DNA from: Riptortus pedestris
Lineage: Eukaryota; Arthropoda; Insecta; Hemiptera; Alydidae
DNA length: 64,000 bases
Reading direction: 5' to 3'
Assembly (NCBI GenBank): GCA_019009955.1
Contig: CM032230.1
Span: 102,382,501-102,446,500 of the forward strand
This document shows positions 40,735 through 52,394 of this stretch, piece by piece (position 1 is the first letter of the stretch; each line of letters begins with the position of its first letter). Under the pieces are notes generated by a model that was not told the DNA's origin, did no database searches, and saw only the letters and a list, made by a program, of their open reading frames with translations. A program made the position numbers and the translations under genes.

Positions 40735-41935
40735 CACACTGGAGCGAGTGATAGGGTAAGCCGGACATTGAATGGCTGGTCCTAGAATATTGAGTCTGGT
40801 GTCATTGTAAAGCACATCGAATACTCTATGGAACTACCTGATCAGCAATTTTGCCAGATGCGATATAACGGTAGGATGAATTTTAAATGTGTACATACAG
40901 ATTATGTATCGCTTACTAAGTAGAGAATTGTGATTTGTAGATACATAATATCAACATATGTTTTATAAATTTTTATTTTTTTAATAAATTGAAGTTCACA
41001 AACGCAATTCTAAAATTGTAAACAAAAATATATCTAGAATAAAAATTAAAAAAAAAAAAATCTATGTATTCAATTTAATAATGACAATTTGTAAGCTGGA
41101 AGAATATCTAACATTTCTAAAATTCCAAATGTTTTTTATTTTTCAATTAGAAGTTCTTTTACTTCCGAAGATATTGTTTCTAAGCGATCGCTATCGTTGT
41201 TATGTGTTGGCCTTAAATGTGATATTAAAGGGTCTGAATTAATTAACAAATTATTCAGGATCTCTGGTGGTAGCCGTCCTTGAAAAATTTCTTGAAAAAG
41301 ATTCTCCTGTATGCGCGGAAGTATTTATGGTTAGCCTCCTGAGCATCTTTTGACAGCATACCAATTGGTACAATAGCGTGTTTGACTATTTCCGGGCCAT
41401 GTATTAACAGTTTGTGAACTGTTACTGGCATGTAATACCATCAATACAAATCCACAATGCGTCTTCCGCATCGAAAGTGTTAACACTAAAATTAATATAT
41501 TTAATGAATAGGAGAGTTTAGTAAAGATCTGACTAATTTGTAAATAATACAATATACTCATAAAAGCATGCCAAGTGGTATTTTTTCAAGAAAATACAAG
41601 CGATTTGCGAATTTAATTAAATAAAGTTACTTTCAGCTCGATGTAAACAAAAAAAAATTAGAGGATTTTTAAAAACCTTTTGGGCCAGTTTTTGATTTGT
41701 TATAATACCCTTAATGTGTACTGGAAGCAACAATAATTTATAAAATGAAATAAGAGTTCAAGACAAATTTAATAATCAAAGTCTTATTTTAAAATAGCAA
41801 TTATCACCAGGCAGTAAGTAAAAAACATTGCAATAGTATGACTAAAAATCAATCTGCTCAATTGAAAAGGGTTTATGTGGTACTAACAATACTATCAAAA
41901 TCCCAAATTAAAACTTTTATTTTTTCCCCCAATGT
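40735..41935. mobile_element. Unidentified insertion inside the Gypsy element
   Basis: Gypsy-like coding sequence stops after WAAPHWSE (about 40747) and resumes near 41940. The intervening 1.2 kb is AT-rich and unlike the element. It contains, on the minus strand, a decayed protein fragment (41136-41434). No terminal inverted repeats or target duplication were recognised, so the type is open. Confidence 0.5.
41136..41434 (-). pseudogene. Transposon-derived protein fragment (LPIGxLSxEAQEAxNK type)
   Basis: Read leftwards: YMPVTVHKLLIHGPEIVKHA, IVPIGMLSKDAQEANHKYFR, AYRR, a disrupted stretch, then LLINSDPLISHLRP and a stop at 41136-41138. 'HG..II....LPIG.LSEEAQEARNK..R.YR...' followed by 'LL..SDP.IS' is a pattern I recall from multicopy uncharacterised transposon-derived proteins of arthropods. 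It has frame disruptions and lies inside the Gypsy element in opposite orientation. Confidence 0.5.
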
Positions 41936-41939
41936 CCAA

Positions 41940-42430
41940 CATTACTGAAGGATCGCTCCAGTGTGCGCCCGTTACCTCTAAAGCACGTCGCCTAGCCCCA
42001 GACAAGCTTTCTCAGGCTAAATTAGAGTTTCGAAAATGATCGATTTAGGCATATGTAGGCCATCAAAGAGCCCTTGGTCAAGCCCACTGCACATGGTTCC
42101 GAAGAAATACGGCTCCTGGCGCCCATGCGGTGACTACCGTGCCCTCAATCACATAACTATTCCAGATAAGTATCCGATACCTAATGTTCAAAACTTCAAT
42201 GCACAGCTTGAAGGTAAGACAATATTTTCTAATATAGATCTTGTCAAAGCCTACTACCACATCCCTGTTCATCCTGATGACGTACCTAAGACTGCTGTTA
42301 TTACTTCCTTGTTATTACTCTATTTGAGTTTGTTTGTATGCCATTCGGATTAAAGAACGCAGGCCAAACTTTTCATTCACCAAGCTCTGCGAGACCTCCC
42401 ATTCGCATATTCCTATCTAGACGACTTTTT
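41940..42430 (+). pseudogene. Gypsy reverse transcriptase, frameshifted
   Basis: KARRLAPDKLSQAKLEFRKM, then LGICRPSKSPWSSPLHMVPK, RPCGDYRALNHITIPDKYPI, and motif A in NIDLVKAYYHIPVHP, all in one frame to about 42305. The frame then breaks, and the palm motif YLDD is found at 42414-42425 in another frame. The conserved VCMPFGLKNA block between them is split across frames. The enzyme region after YLDD (thumb/connection) is missing. Confidence 0.8.
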
Positions 42431-42469
42431 AATCGCTTCTGAATCTTAAAAGGAACACGAGACACACAT

Positions 42470-43042
42470 TCGTCTACTTTTTTAGCTAATGCTACCCTTC
42501 TCTTCCATCCCTCCTGCAATCTCCCACTCATTCTCACAACGGATGCTTCAAATTTCGCGATTGGTGATTCTGTTTCAAAGATGAGAGGAAATATACTTGA
42601 ACCTATATATTTCTTTTCTAAAGTCCTATCTAAAACTCAACAAAACTATAGCACTTACGACCGTAAACTTTTGGCCGCATATGAAGCATTCAAATACTTC
42701 AAGCATTACCTCGAAGGTCGTCATTTCACCATTCTAACGGACCACAAACCTCTCACCTACGCCTTTGAACAACGTCCTGAAAAAGCAACTCCTAGACAAC
42801 TAAGACATCTTGATTACATCGGCCAATTTACGACTGACATCCGATACATTCCTGGAAACCAACAAACTCATTCTGCAGATGCTTGTTCTAGAATTACAGA
42901 AATTGTGGTGTCATCAACACTATCGCTTACAGACATCGCTCGAGTTCAAGAAAAATGCAACGAACTCGAACACATCAGAAAATCAAATTCGTTATCATTC
43001 AGTTTTCAAACGATAACTACGAACAATGGTCTGGAGTTGTTG

Positions 43043-43045
<3 letters not shown>
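42470..43045 (+). pseudogene. Gypsy RNase H, joined to RT by an internal deletion
   Basis: LILTTDASNFAIG, then FFSKVLSKTQQNYSTYDRKL, KYFKHYLEGRHFTILTDHKP, and HLDYIGQFTTDIRYIPGNQQ are the RNase H landmarks, with catalytic residues in TDAS, YDRKLLA and TDHKP. It begins only about 50 bp after the RT YLDD, so several hundred bases of connection domain were deleted. The frame continues toward the linker before integrase but ends in Tyr-Ile codons from the (TA)n tract at 43046. Confidence 0.8.
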
Positions 43046-43074
<29 letters not shown>

Positions 43075-43076
<2 letters not shown>

Positions 43077-43639
43077 AAAACAAATGACATAAATAAATGG
43101 GCTGCTTACATATATTTCATTATTATTATTTATAGTTACAAATTGCTAATTTCAGTCATTTCTTTATAAACCTTTATTTAATATGTTTGTAGCGGTTACT
43201 TTTTTTAAAAAAACATATGATAGATTAAATTAACACCCCTGCTTGAAAAAACATATGATATAAAAAATAGTCTCAGTTCTTGGTTACCAAACCCACAATG
43301 TGCATGTCGCGAGTGCCTCTTTCTTAAAACATTTATAAATTTACATTGAACGCTACAACCTGAGCGAGCTTATTACCGGACAAAAGGTTATGATGTACGC
43401 AGCATGTGTTAGTATTTTTATATTTGTAAATATAAATATTTTTCTCTTGCATTTTTGGTTAAGTTGGTCTCTAAACATACTAACATAACATGTTTAAATA
43501 TAAAAATTATTTGATTTGCTTTAAAAGAGATACATATATACCATGTTTTACAATTAAAGCTGGAGCATCGGAAATACATTCCTATATTGAAGACAACATT
43601 TTTTAAAAAAAAGCACACACCCACCTTTATTCGTGTCTA
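43075..43639. other. No gene recognised
   Basis: AT-rich sequence after the TA tract that truncates the Gypsy element; no LTR was recognised. Confidence 0.4.
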
Positions 43640-44060
43640 CCAACTAGGTGATCACGTGACTACGTATGGTGTTCAACAATTTCTTGCCTTCTACATTTTT
43701 CTAGCAACACACGTACGTAACAACCAACGATATGTATAAATTACTCGTCTCTATATTGATGGACTAATGTCAAAGAGCCGAATCTACAAAAACCTGTAGA
43801 AAATGGGAATGAACGTTTTTTCACACTAGCTTAATGTGAAAAATGTTGAAGAAACGGTCAGTCATCTGCTAATTTATGAGACTAAGAGATACGGTATTTT
43901 GACCGTACACAAAAGATATTTCACTGAAAGCCAACGATGTGCAACAATTCCTCGTCTCTATGTATTTTCTACCAGCACATTTTTCAGGTGACAACCAAAG
44001 ATGTGCCCTTTATTCCTCGCCTCTTTTGTCTCTTTTGCAACACACTGCCAATGTGAGAAC
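43640..44060. repeat. Dispersed degenerate units of the 69-bp minisatellite
   Basis: TTCAACAATTTCTTGCCTTC, TAGCAACACACGTACGTAAC, CAACGATGTGCAACAATTCC and TGCAACACACTGCCAATGTG resemble the minisatellite units at 36890-37757 but are spread among unrelated sequence. They may be the ancestral, unexpanded form of the repeat. Confidence 0.45.
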
Positions 44061-44600
44061 CAAAAATGAATATATCAATTTTCAAATAAACAATTGGATT
44101 TTGTGTAAAGACTCGTGTTCTTTGAGACACCTTTTTTGAACTATAGAGTTTAAACAGACTGTAACTGGCTGTTCTCTGTATAATCAGTTTGAATTTATAC
44201 CTTTGACAAAAACGAGAGTCTCTCCTAGTGTTTGATAAGTATAGAGGGGCGCCTCTTTTCCTCATTCTAATAAAAGCATCTTTTGCATCAAAATGAAAAA
44301 GCTCCCACTAGTTTCTTGTTTACGAATGTTAGCAGAATACCCATCTATTATTTTACAATGATTCCTAACTTTTCTTTTAGAAAGTTACCCTTTATTTATT
44401 TATTAGAGCTTCAAATGATGATGAAACTTAACAATATAAACACAACATACAGACAAGAAACTAAATTTTTCGGCTCAAGATGCGGATCAAGTCAGTTCTA
44501 CCTTATTTCCTTTAAGGGAAATCAGTTATTTAAGAATAGTACTTTTGGAAGCAGGTGGTAAGAGTTATTGGTCTATCAGGGTCTTCACAGGATTTTAAAA
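44061..44600. other. No gene recognised
   Basis: AT-rich. TTTCCTTTAAGGGAAATCAG at 44507-44526 is a stray Helentron-like 3' hairpin. Confidence 0.4.
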
Positions 44601-45033
44601 GTCCGTCACGCAGGGGCTGCGAAAACTAAGCAGATTTCCCACGTGAAGTTTTACAATAGAGAAATTTCACGAGAGTCGAGCAGTTAAGGAAACGGCCGAA
44701 CTAGCTTTTGGCGGGAGAGTCACCCGTCCGTTAGCCCAGATTTAATAAAAGTGCAAATAACTCGGTTAATAATCACGATAGAGAATAAATCTATATAACA
44801 ATATTTATAGTAAATGTAATTTGCAATAAGATTAATTCTGTACAATATTTCGATCCGACGTACAGTAACGGAGATATTTTGAATTTTCGAAAATCCTCCC
44901 CTCTAAACCCCCCTTCCTCTCACTGGTCCGATTTCAGCCATTAACGAACTTGATCTTTCTTTTTACATAAAACGACTAAATATCGAGTTTGGTAACGATC
45001 AAACAAAAATTGCGACCGCTAGAGCGGTAACAG

Positions 45034-45097
<64 letters not shown>

Positions 45098-45222
45098 TTT
45101 TGATAGGACCTCATTTTCGTCATCTACTAGGTAGGATCGATGGACATTTGAAGAAAAATTTCGAAATTTCCGTCATGAGTACAACCTCAATAGCTGATTT
45201 CCCTTAAGGGAAATCTGCTAAA
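44601..45222 (+). mobile_element. Helentron/DINE-like element, full-length reference copy
   Basis: 5' end GTCCGTCACGCAGGGGCTGC, internal inverted copy of the 3' end AGCAGATTTCCC (44629-44640), conserved core (CGATCCGACGTACAGTAACG, TCCCCTCTAAACCCCCC, TTGCGACCGCTAGAGCGGTA), (TA)n at 45039-45094, the block CCTCATTTTCGTCATCTACT, GATCGATGGACATTTGAAGA, and a perfect 20-nt palindrome GATTTCCCTTAAGGGAAATC followed by TGCTAA. This architecture (subterminal inverted repeat, core, microsatellite, 3' hairpin) is that of DINE-1/HINE elements, which are non-autonomous Helentrons (rolling-circle type). I see no coding sequence. Confidence 0.78.
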
Positions 45223-45719
45223 ATGATTATAAATCAAGTATTTCCAAAATATGATATTTTTCCAATATCAAAAATATAATTATATGTTCGTAGAAGGACA
45301 TAAATTTAAGAATTAAAAACATTAATGTACTTAATGAGAGAGAAATGTTTTTTCTTTTTTTCCATATTTTAGGGTAGCATCATTTAAATACGAAGGGCAT
45401 ATTTGAGTGCATTTTACAATTCGTACACGAAAATCACATGAAATGGAATCGGTATGCTTAGGAGTATCATATACACTAACTTCTGAAAATTTGCATGCTT
45501 CTTAAGACTGGTAGTAACCCATACACTAAGAGGACCAACAGTAATTCACAGCAGGAAGAAACATACCTCATTGGAACACCGGTTCGGGAGACACTGAAAG
45601 TTTCGAAAAGCCCAATACGTAGACTTCAACTAAGCTGATTTCTCAAGTGCTGGTGTGCCACACTATTGATCTCTTCTCTTCTTGTATATTTTATACCTAT
45701 GTAATAATCCGATGTTTAA
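45223..45719. other. No gene recognised
   Basis: AT-rich spacer without supported features. Confidence 0.4.
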
Positions 45720-46345
45720 ATAGAAGTGGGGGTTTACTGAAAGATGAAAACAAGGAACTACGAATAACTCGTTTAATATCTCTAGATGAGAAAAAAATGC
45801 ATAGAACAACAATTGCAGAACATAAATAGTTTAACAAGATTGGTTCTATAACATTTTTCGATCCAACTATCAATAAATGAAATATTATGAATTTTCGAAT
45901 CCCCCCTCTACTCCGCACTCTATTCTTCGTCCGGTTTCAGCCATTAAATAATATTGCCCATTAAGTGTTGAAGAAAATAATTAAATATCAAGATAAAATT
46001 TCCATGTTAAGAACGTAAAATATTAAATGATGACGTCATAACACTACGTAATTGCTTGCTCCTCTCACAGTAGATGTTTAATGAAAACGATATTTGGTAT
46101 TTAAGCTTCTGATAAAGTGGTTTACGGTATAAGAAATTATTGATAATAAGACATGAGAAGGAGTGGGTGTTTACTGATGGTTTAAAACTAAAAAATTCAA
46201 ATACCTCGTTTCATAATAAGATAGTGAAAAAGTACATATTTTTAGTAAATTACATTTGGAATAAGATAGTGTTTATGCAATTTTTCGATCCGACGTATAA
46301 TAAGGGAGGTATTTTGAATTTTTCAAATTTCCCCGGGCTGCTCCG
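45720..46345 (+). mobile_element. Helentron-like diverged subfamily, partial, two units in tandem
   Basis: TACGAATAACTCGTTTAATA, GATTGGTTCTATAACATTTT, TCGATCCAAC, CGGTTTCAGCCATTAAAT and TTGGTATTTAAGCTTCTGAT match 4976-5390 and 8530-8800. A second core start (CAATTTTTCGATCCGACGTATAATAAGGGAGGTATTTTGAA) follows at 46280-46320. No ends (GGGGCTGCG or hairpin) are present, so this is internal sequence only. Confidence 0.55.
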
Positions 46346-47216
46346 AGGTCATGTCACCAACACGAGCGCGCTCTGGTAGTGAACCGGTGTACTAACTCCA
46401 TGGTCACCCATTTAATTACTGCCCATTCTAGATGTTCCTTAACTCTGGTGATTAATATACCAAATTTATTATTTACCATTATTTATGAGTGTTTTACATT
46501 CCGAATCAATCAATTTCTTATACTGTGAATCTCAAGAATAAAAGAGGGTTATAAATAATGCAACTCAGTTCATCGATAATATCTATAAACTAATCAAAAG
46601 GATTTGGAAAATACTATAAACATTATATTTTAGAACCATATATTATGTTAAATAATATTTTATAATTTTCTCTACAGATCATACTCGTTCTTGTAAGGAA
46701 TTATAACTGTAAATAGTCGATGAAGAAATTGCCCACTTAACAGTTTAAGAAATGGATTGATTTATAACGTTAAACAGTCGTAATCTCTGATAAATACTAA
46801 CGTTGAGCCATTAATTACAATAAATTTATTAATTATAGCGTTGGGTTATACAGAATAATAACATAAATCATTCCGAAATTATGGCTGGATTTGAGTAAAT
46901 ACCGGAGTCAAGTCGTCCATTAGCCGACCTGGAAGGAAGTGAGGGGGGGGGGTTGAATTTGATTAATACTCAGCTGGTTATAACGAGTGCTCGGGGGTTG
47001 AAGGGGAGGTTAAAATTCCTAACGCCGGGGGGCTAAAAGGTATATAAAAACGATTTGTTAGCACGATTGATTAATGGAAAGTAATTATGAAAAGGGAGAG
47101 AGTTCATTTTGTCAGTACCCACTGCCTTACCCATTTGCTACTCATATTGATTTACAACATGGACGACTTAATTCTTCCTAATCTGATTCGTCTGAATTTT
47201 TTTTGATAGCCGAGGG
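46346..47216. other. No gene recognised
   Basis: Only a G-rich patch (46940-47040) stands out; the rest is AT-rich. Confidence 0.4.
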
Positions 47217-47450
47217 TAAGTGGAATGTTCATGCGAAATTTAAGGTCTAAATCTTATTGAATACACCCACAATATATAAATCTCTTACTGTATAATGAAC
47301 TTAAATATTATAAATTTTGTTGTAAAGTGATTAAATTGAATAATAAACAGAATTAAAATGATTATTTATATAAATTGTCATTTAACGCAAACGTTATACA
47401 CTGTGCATTTGCCTGTGTATGCGTTTGTTTTATTTATCTGAATATAATCC

Positions 47451-47495
<45 letters not shown>

Positions 47496-47770
47496 CCACA
47501 CATTTTGCATATATTTCAGTCAGTCTGGAACTTGCACGACAAGAAATGAAATAATAATTATTTTTCCTCAAGACCATAATATATTCTAGATTAGAGCACT
47601 TATTTATTAGAATTATCTCTTCAAAGAGGGTGAATTGTCCATGTAGGCTTTATTTGGTATGATACACCTTAAAGGATGTTAATGTGAAATTTAAGGTCTA
47701 AATCTAATCGAATACACCCACAATATATAAATCTCTTACTGTATAATGAACTTAAATATTATAAAATAGA
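47217..47770. repeat. Repeat block X-Y-X with (CA)n tract
   Basis: Block X (GAAATTTAAGGTCTAAATCT to GTATAATGAACTTAAATATT) occurs at 47236-47313 and again at 47685-47763, in the same orientation about 450 bp apart. Between them lies block Y (47346-47680), containing (CA)n at 47455-47494. Y recurs at 50555-50880. The arrangement suggests the remains of a tandem array or of an element with terminal direct repeats. Confidence 0.65.
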
Positions 47771-48684
47771 AAATGCCATCTCAGGAATATATTGTAATTG
47801 TATAAAAACTAATAATCCATCAGTTATTTATTACATGCTAACCCTTAGCTTGTTAAGGTACCCAATTAAGTCCCACATTTTCGGGAATTTCATTTGATAT
47901 ATAGGGATAATCCCCCCCCCCACCCAATATCAATTTCTAAGTAGTGGTAGAGATCAGTTTATATCCGTTAGGGTTGGCAGCCCTGATTACCGCTGGAGAG
48001 TTAGTTCTTCGGTTTACTTTTATTATAACAGCAGAAGTTTCGAATCTGACATCGGAAAAGACGTATCGTCTTAGTAAGGCACGTTTATCAATTTGTTATT
48101 ATTACATAAATAGTTGTAGTAACTTATTTATTATTGTTTTAAATTTATTTTAACCATACGATTTACTAAAATAACATAGACAACAGTTTGATTTATCGTG
48201 AGTGACCAGAAATTGTAATTTAATTTCGGTATCTAATTTGACACTATTCTATATGGGTGTTTGCAGGGTGCACCCACGATATTGTTCACCTACAGCATTT
48301 CTACTATTTTCCCATGAGACAAAATACTTAGATTGTATATTAAATAGTTTAAAAATCCAAAAATTGGACAATCTGAAACCATCTGTACTATCTCACATAC
48401 TAAGGTCACGATGTAAACTGGTAAAGGGATAGAGGAATATTGAGTACCTAGAAATGACTTACTTAAAATAAACGATTGTAAAAATGTAAAAAAAAAAAAA
48501 AAAAATCTATCAATATTATCAATCAATTAATGACATGTTAATTTTATTAAACACTTTTTACTACATCTGTTACTGTAATTTATAATGAATCAGAATACTT
48601 TTTAATCTAAAACAATCTAATTTTAGTAGTCCAGTAAATTAAGACCGGGGGGGGGTCACCATAACATTTTTGTATTTATCTCGT
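47771..48684. other. No gene recognised
   Basis: Short frames only. A16-20 run near 48489-48505 and G9 near 48646 are simple sequence. Confidence 0.4.
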
Positions 48685-48850
48685 ATGAAAAGGTCTCTTG
48701 AAAACAATATTTGGTATTTAAGCTTCGAATAATGTGATTTATTATATAACAGATATTTACAGTGCAATTTTAATTTGCAGCAAGATTGGTTCTATACAAT
48801 TTTTCGAGCAGGCCTACAGTAACGGAAATATTTAGAATTTTTGAAGTTCC
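48685..48850 (+). mobile_element. Helentron-like diverged subfamily fragment
   Basis: GAAAACAATATTTGGTATTT, then TTCTATACAATTTTTCGAGC and CTACAGTAACGGAAATATTT match the core of the family. Both ends are missing. A SINE begins about 20 bp downstream. Confidence 0.5.
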
Positions 48851-48871
48851 ATTCTTCTTATATTATTATCA

Positions 48872-49085
48872 TTAATTATTATCGTCCGCTTTTTGCAACT
48901 TAGGCTAATTGGGACGGGGTATCTACAAGTTACCACCCTTTTCTAGTCAGGGTGGGACTTAGGATGTTATTTAATGAATTCCGTCACTAAATAATTTCTT
49001 TTGCCCAGGCGAGAATCGAACTCGCCACTCTAGGCTTACCATGTGAGATTAAGGTCAACGCTTTAACTCACATGGCTAACCTGAT
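48872..49085 (-). mobile_element. tRNA-derived SINE, copy G (near full length)
   Basis: Plus strand: ATTATCGTCCGCTTTTTGCA, GGGACGGGGTATCTACAAGT, TTTTCTAGTCAGGGTGGGAC, box-B complement GGCGAGAATCGAACTCGCC, head CACATGGCTAACCTGA. The preceding TTATTATTATCATTAATTAT is the (TAA)n tail in complement. Confidence 0.85.
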
Positions 49086-50554
49086 CATCATTCTTGTAAA
49101 TACATATACAGAAAATAACAATAAAAAAATCTGTAGGTCAAAGAAATAAGGAAGATAGCGGGGCCATCCAATTTGCTAATTAGATATCTACGTTCGACAT
49201 TCACCGATGAATTTCTTGAAAACTGACACTCTTCTTACATCAGGCTTAATATTGGTGAGTTGAGCCTCTGTTTTCTTCAGGTGTAAATAGTCCTTTTCTT
49301 TCGGAACCAGAACCCTTTTGCTGAATTTTGGCTACCTTTCTATTCCACTAAGTCCGGCCAAAAAGTCTCTTCTGGAATACTAAATAGGTTCTTATGACGA
49401 ATGCGCCATTCTTGCATCAGCATTATGAACAAGTGTTATTAATGTCCATGTTGCATTATAGTAGTATAAATACGTGGTCTTTATTTTTGGACAGTTGGCT
49501 CTGCAAGTTGCCACCATCCTTCTTTCTGGTTGTCCAATATAAGCTAATTTGCTCAATTAGTCCACACATCTGGGAAGACCAAACTTGAACTAGGATTTTC
49601 CACTAGATCCACATTCTATGATGTCCTTCATTCGCACGTACTGAAATTCATTCATATGGATGACGAAGAGTACGGGACTCAGGCTGTCATCGCACAGAGT
49701 TTGCAGTTAATATATACGAGTATTTCACCAGAAAAGCTAAAATGTTGTTTACAATTCGGGATAGTTCGTCAATAAAACTCATTGAGAAAGTTTAAAAAAA
49801 ACAAACACTACAGGTGTAAAACTTGTTGATCGTTGAAATAGAAAATTATTAGTCCATCTGAATGTCATGAAAACGATTGTTCTAGATAAAACAGGACCCC
49901 CAAGCATAAACTCACAAGTAGTCTTATTAAAATCAAGTAGAAAAACCCAAATGAACTTTATCAAGAAGAAATTATTCGTTTAAAAGGCTGAATTACAAAT
50001 GAAACTAATTTCTTAAAATTATTATTTGCCGATTAGTGTAAGTAGCATAAAATTGATGCTCAGAAATAAATTATGAATTTCTAAAAATAACTAACATTTT
50101 TTTTTGCGCGCTGGGTTTATATCATTTTAAGCACTAAATTCCATAATTTAATTTGCACAAATTATTTTAAGAATTTTCTAAAGATTTAATTAATTCTTAA
50201 TACATTAAATTTTAATTAGTAGATTTCATTGTAATTTACTTACGTTAATTATTTTTCAATCGACTTCAACTTGGAGAGTTTCTTACCTGAAAAAGAAAAG
50301 AATCATAAAATTACGACTCGGAACCATTCAAGAAACAAATCAGTCAACTTCTTTAGACATTTTAAATTATTCAACTCATTATGATGACTATGTTCAATAA
50401 TTTCTTAAAAGAAAATTTCTTTTGAGAATTTCCGCCTTGATTAAAAATGCTTCAAAAGTTACAGTACATTCGCATATTGTAAGGAACGTTGATCGCAAGT
50501 TTAGGAGAAAGAGAATTTATTATTTTAAAATTGATAGAATTTTTATTACATTAA
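49086..50554. other. No gene recognised
   Basis: AT-rich. Short frames (49394-49588 plus, 49779-49964 minus) are unsupported. Confidence 0.4.
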
Positions 50555-50880
50555 TAACTGATTTAAAATGATTAAATTGTCTATTTATATTAAGTAAGTC
50601 ATTTAACGTAAACGTTATATACTTGGTATTCCTGTATATGTGTTTGTTTTCTTTATCTGTATATAAACCCAAAAAAACACACACATTTTACATAATTTCA
50701 GCAAGTTTGTAATTTTCCTGACAAGAAATGAAATAATAATTATTTTCCCTCACGACCATAATAAATTCTACATTTGAGCACTAATTTATGAGGAATAACT
50801 CATCAAAAAAGGTGGAATTGTGCATGTAGATTTTATTTGGTATGGTACACCTTAAAAGATAAAAATGTAAAAAATTAAAA
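50555..50880. repeat. Block Y of the 47.3-kb repeat, second copy
   Basis: ATTTAACGTAAACGTTATAT, TGACAAGAAATGAAATAATAATTA, TTATTTGGTATGGTACACCT and others follow the order of 47380-47670. The CA tract is only four to five repeats here against about 20 there. The two copies differ by roughly 15% by eye. Confidence 0.7.
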
Positions 50881-52394
50881 TCTGATTCCAATATAACCTA
50901 GTGGTAATATTTCGTGCTGTAATTATAAAAATGTTCCTCTTCTATGGATCTGAAATATTATGATTTGTTTAATGTAAGATTGTTGAAAAGATGTTCTTCA
51001 ACGAGCTACTAGTTTCCCTTCACAACATAGAGACTGAGGTTAAGCCACTTTCCTGTCCAAAGAGCAGAACAATTGACCAGAAAGAAGATTTTATAGATTA
51101 AATAACGCCAACTGTTTTGAGGTAAAACCATAGTTTCCTTGAGAAGCGTCTTGGCAGAAAACCAAGTTTACCATAGGTCATTGGCCAAGATTGCTATTTC
51201 CCATCAGAGTTTAAAAAAACTAGGCAGGATAATTTTAAGTTTCAAGATTCCTGTAAGCCCAAAGCATAGACAAATCATTTCCTGCAAACAGATCTTAAGG
51301 ATTAAAGTGCATGAACACTCATAAAGGTCTGTGAGACATGAACATGAAACCAAGGTGATCTATTGCCAGACCACCAACAAGCAAAAACCTTATAAAGGAA
51401 ATAAGATTTTAGGTGGGGAAGGACTTATGAGTTAATTGAATCAAGAGATTCTCACAACAAGAGTCATAAAACTCCTATTGAACAAGCATAATTAAGTTAA
51501 ATAAATGACCATATAGCCGATGAAGAATGAGCGAGCTTCATGTATTGGTGAGAAATCAACTCACATTCAATAACGTTTCTGTGGAAATAGAATCCAAAGT
51601 CCTTCCGAAAACTAACAAAAATAAGTCCATTCTTAGTTTGATAATTGGTTAAGCTTATTATGAAAATGCACAGCATAGGTCTACTGGATATATTATCCAA
51701 GCTATTGATTCTTATTTCAGAATTTAATTTATTTTTATTTGAGAAAAAAAAATGTTTCGTTCATTTTGGACATCTATTTCAGTCGTTGCAGCTAACTGAG
51801 CTACAAAACAGTATGAAAGCTCTCCAACTATCCCGTTTAGGTCAATTGTATAGGGACAGTAATTGTCAATTAACATCTTGAAGCAGAATCTTTTTTTTTA
51901 AAAAAAAAAATAAAGACATATGAATTGTAAGACTATTCTTGTCTGGGTAAGTTACGCATGGAGTCATATGTTCTCTACGCTTGCTTATGTGAATAAACGG
52001 AACTCATATTATAAATTCACAAGTTTTACAAATTAACATTATAATGAAAGTACATTCCGAGAGTAGGATTAAAAACGTAAAACGTCTTTCACATTATATT
52101 AACAATTCTTAATATTGTTAATGATAAGGTTTTAGAAAACGAGTCTTAGTTGTTTATCGTAAATTCCAGTTTCACAGTTTCGTGCAACACGCCAATGCTA
52201 GCCCAGCTATTGCATCATTTGTTTCTTAAAGGCTCAAAATATTCAAATTGGCTTCACATTTTTTTCAGCCGAACGTAGAACTTATTTAAAACCAAATATA
52301 GTCAAATATGATTTTCTTCAATTTTTTTAAAAAAATATTAACTATTATAAATGGGTCATTATGGTCCAGTGAGATACATTTGCGGGTCCCTATT
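50881..52394. other. No gene recognised
   Basis: AT-rich sequence with only short unsupported frames (for example 51645-51881). Confidence 0.4.

Larger units (their letters stand above)
39398..43045 (+). mobile_element. Gypsy (Ty3-like) LTR retrotransposon, decayed and split
   Basis: The order is primer-binding site TGGTGACCCCGACGTGA (39398-39414), gag, protease, a foreign insertion (about 40735-41935), reverse transcriptase and RNase H. The body ends abruptly at a (TA)n tract (43046-43074). Integrase and both LTRs are not identified; the 5' LTR end would lie just left of 39398. Several frameshifts and at least one internal deletion rule out activity. The primer-binding site and the gag cysteine motif fit the mdg3-like Gypsy lineage common in arthropods. 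Confidence 0.8.
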
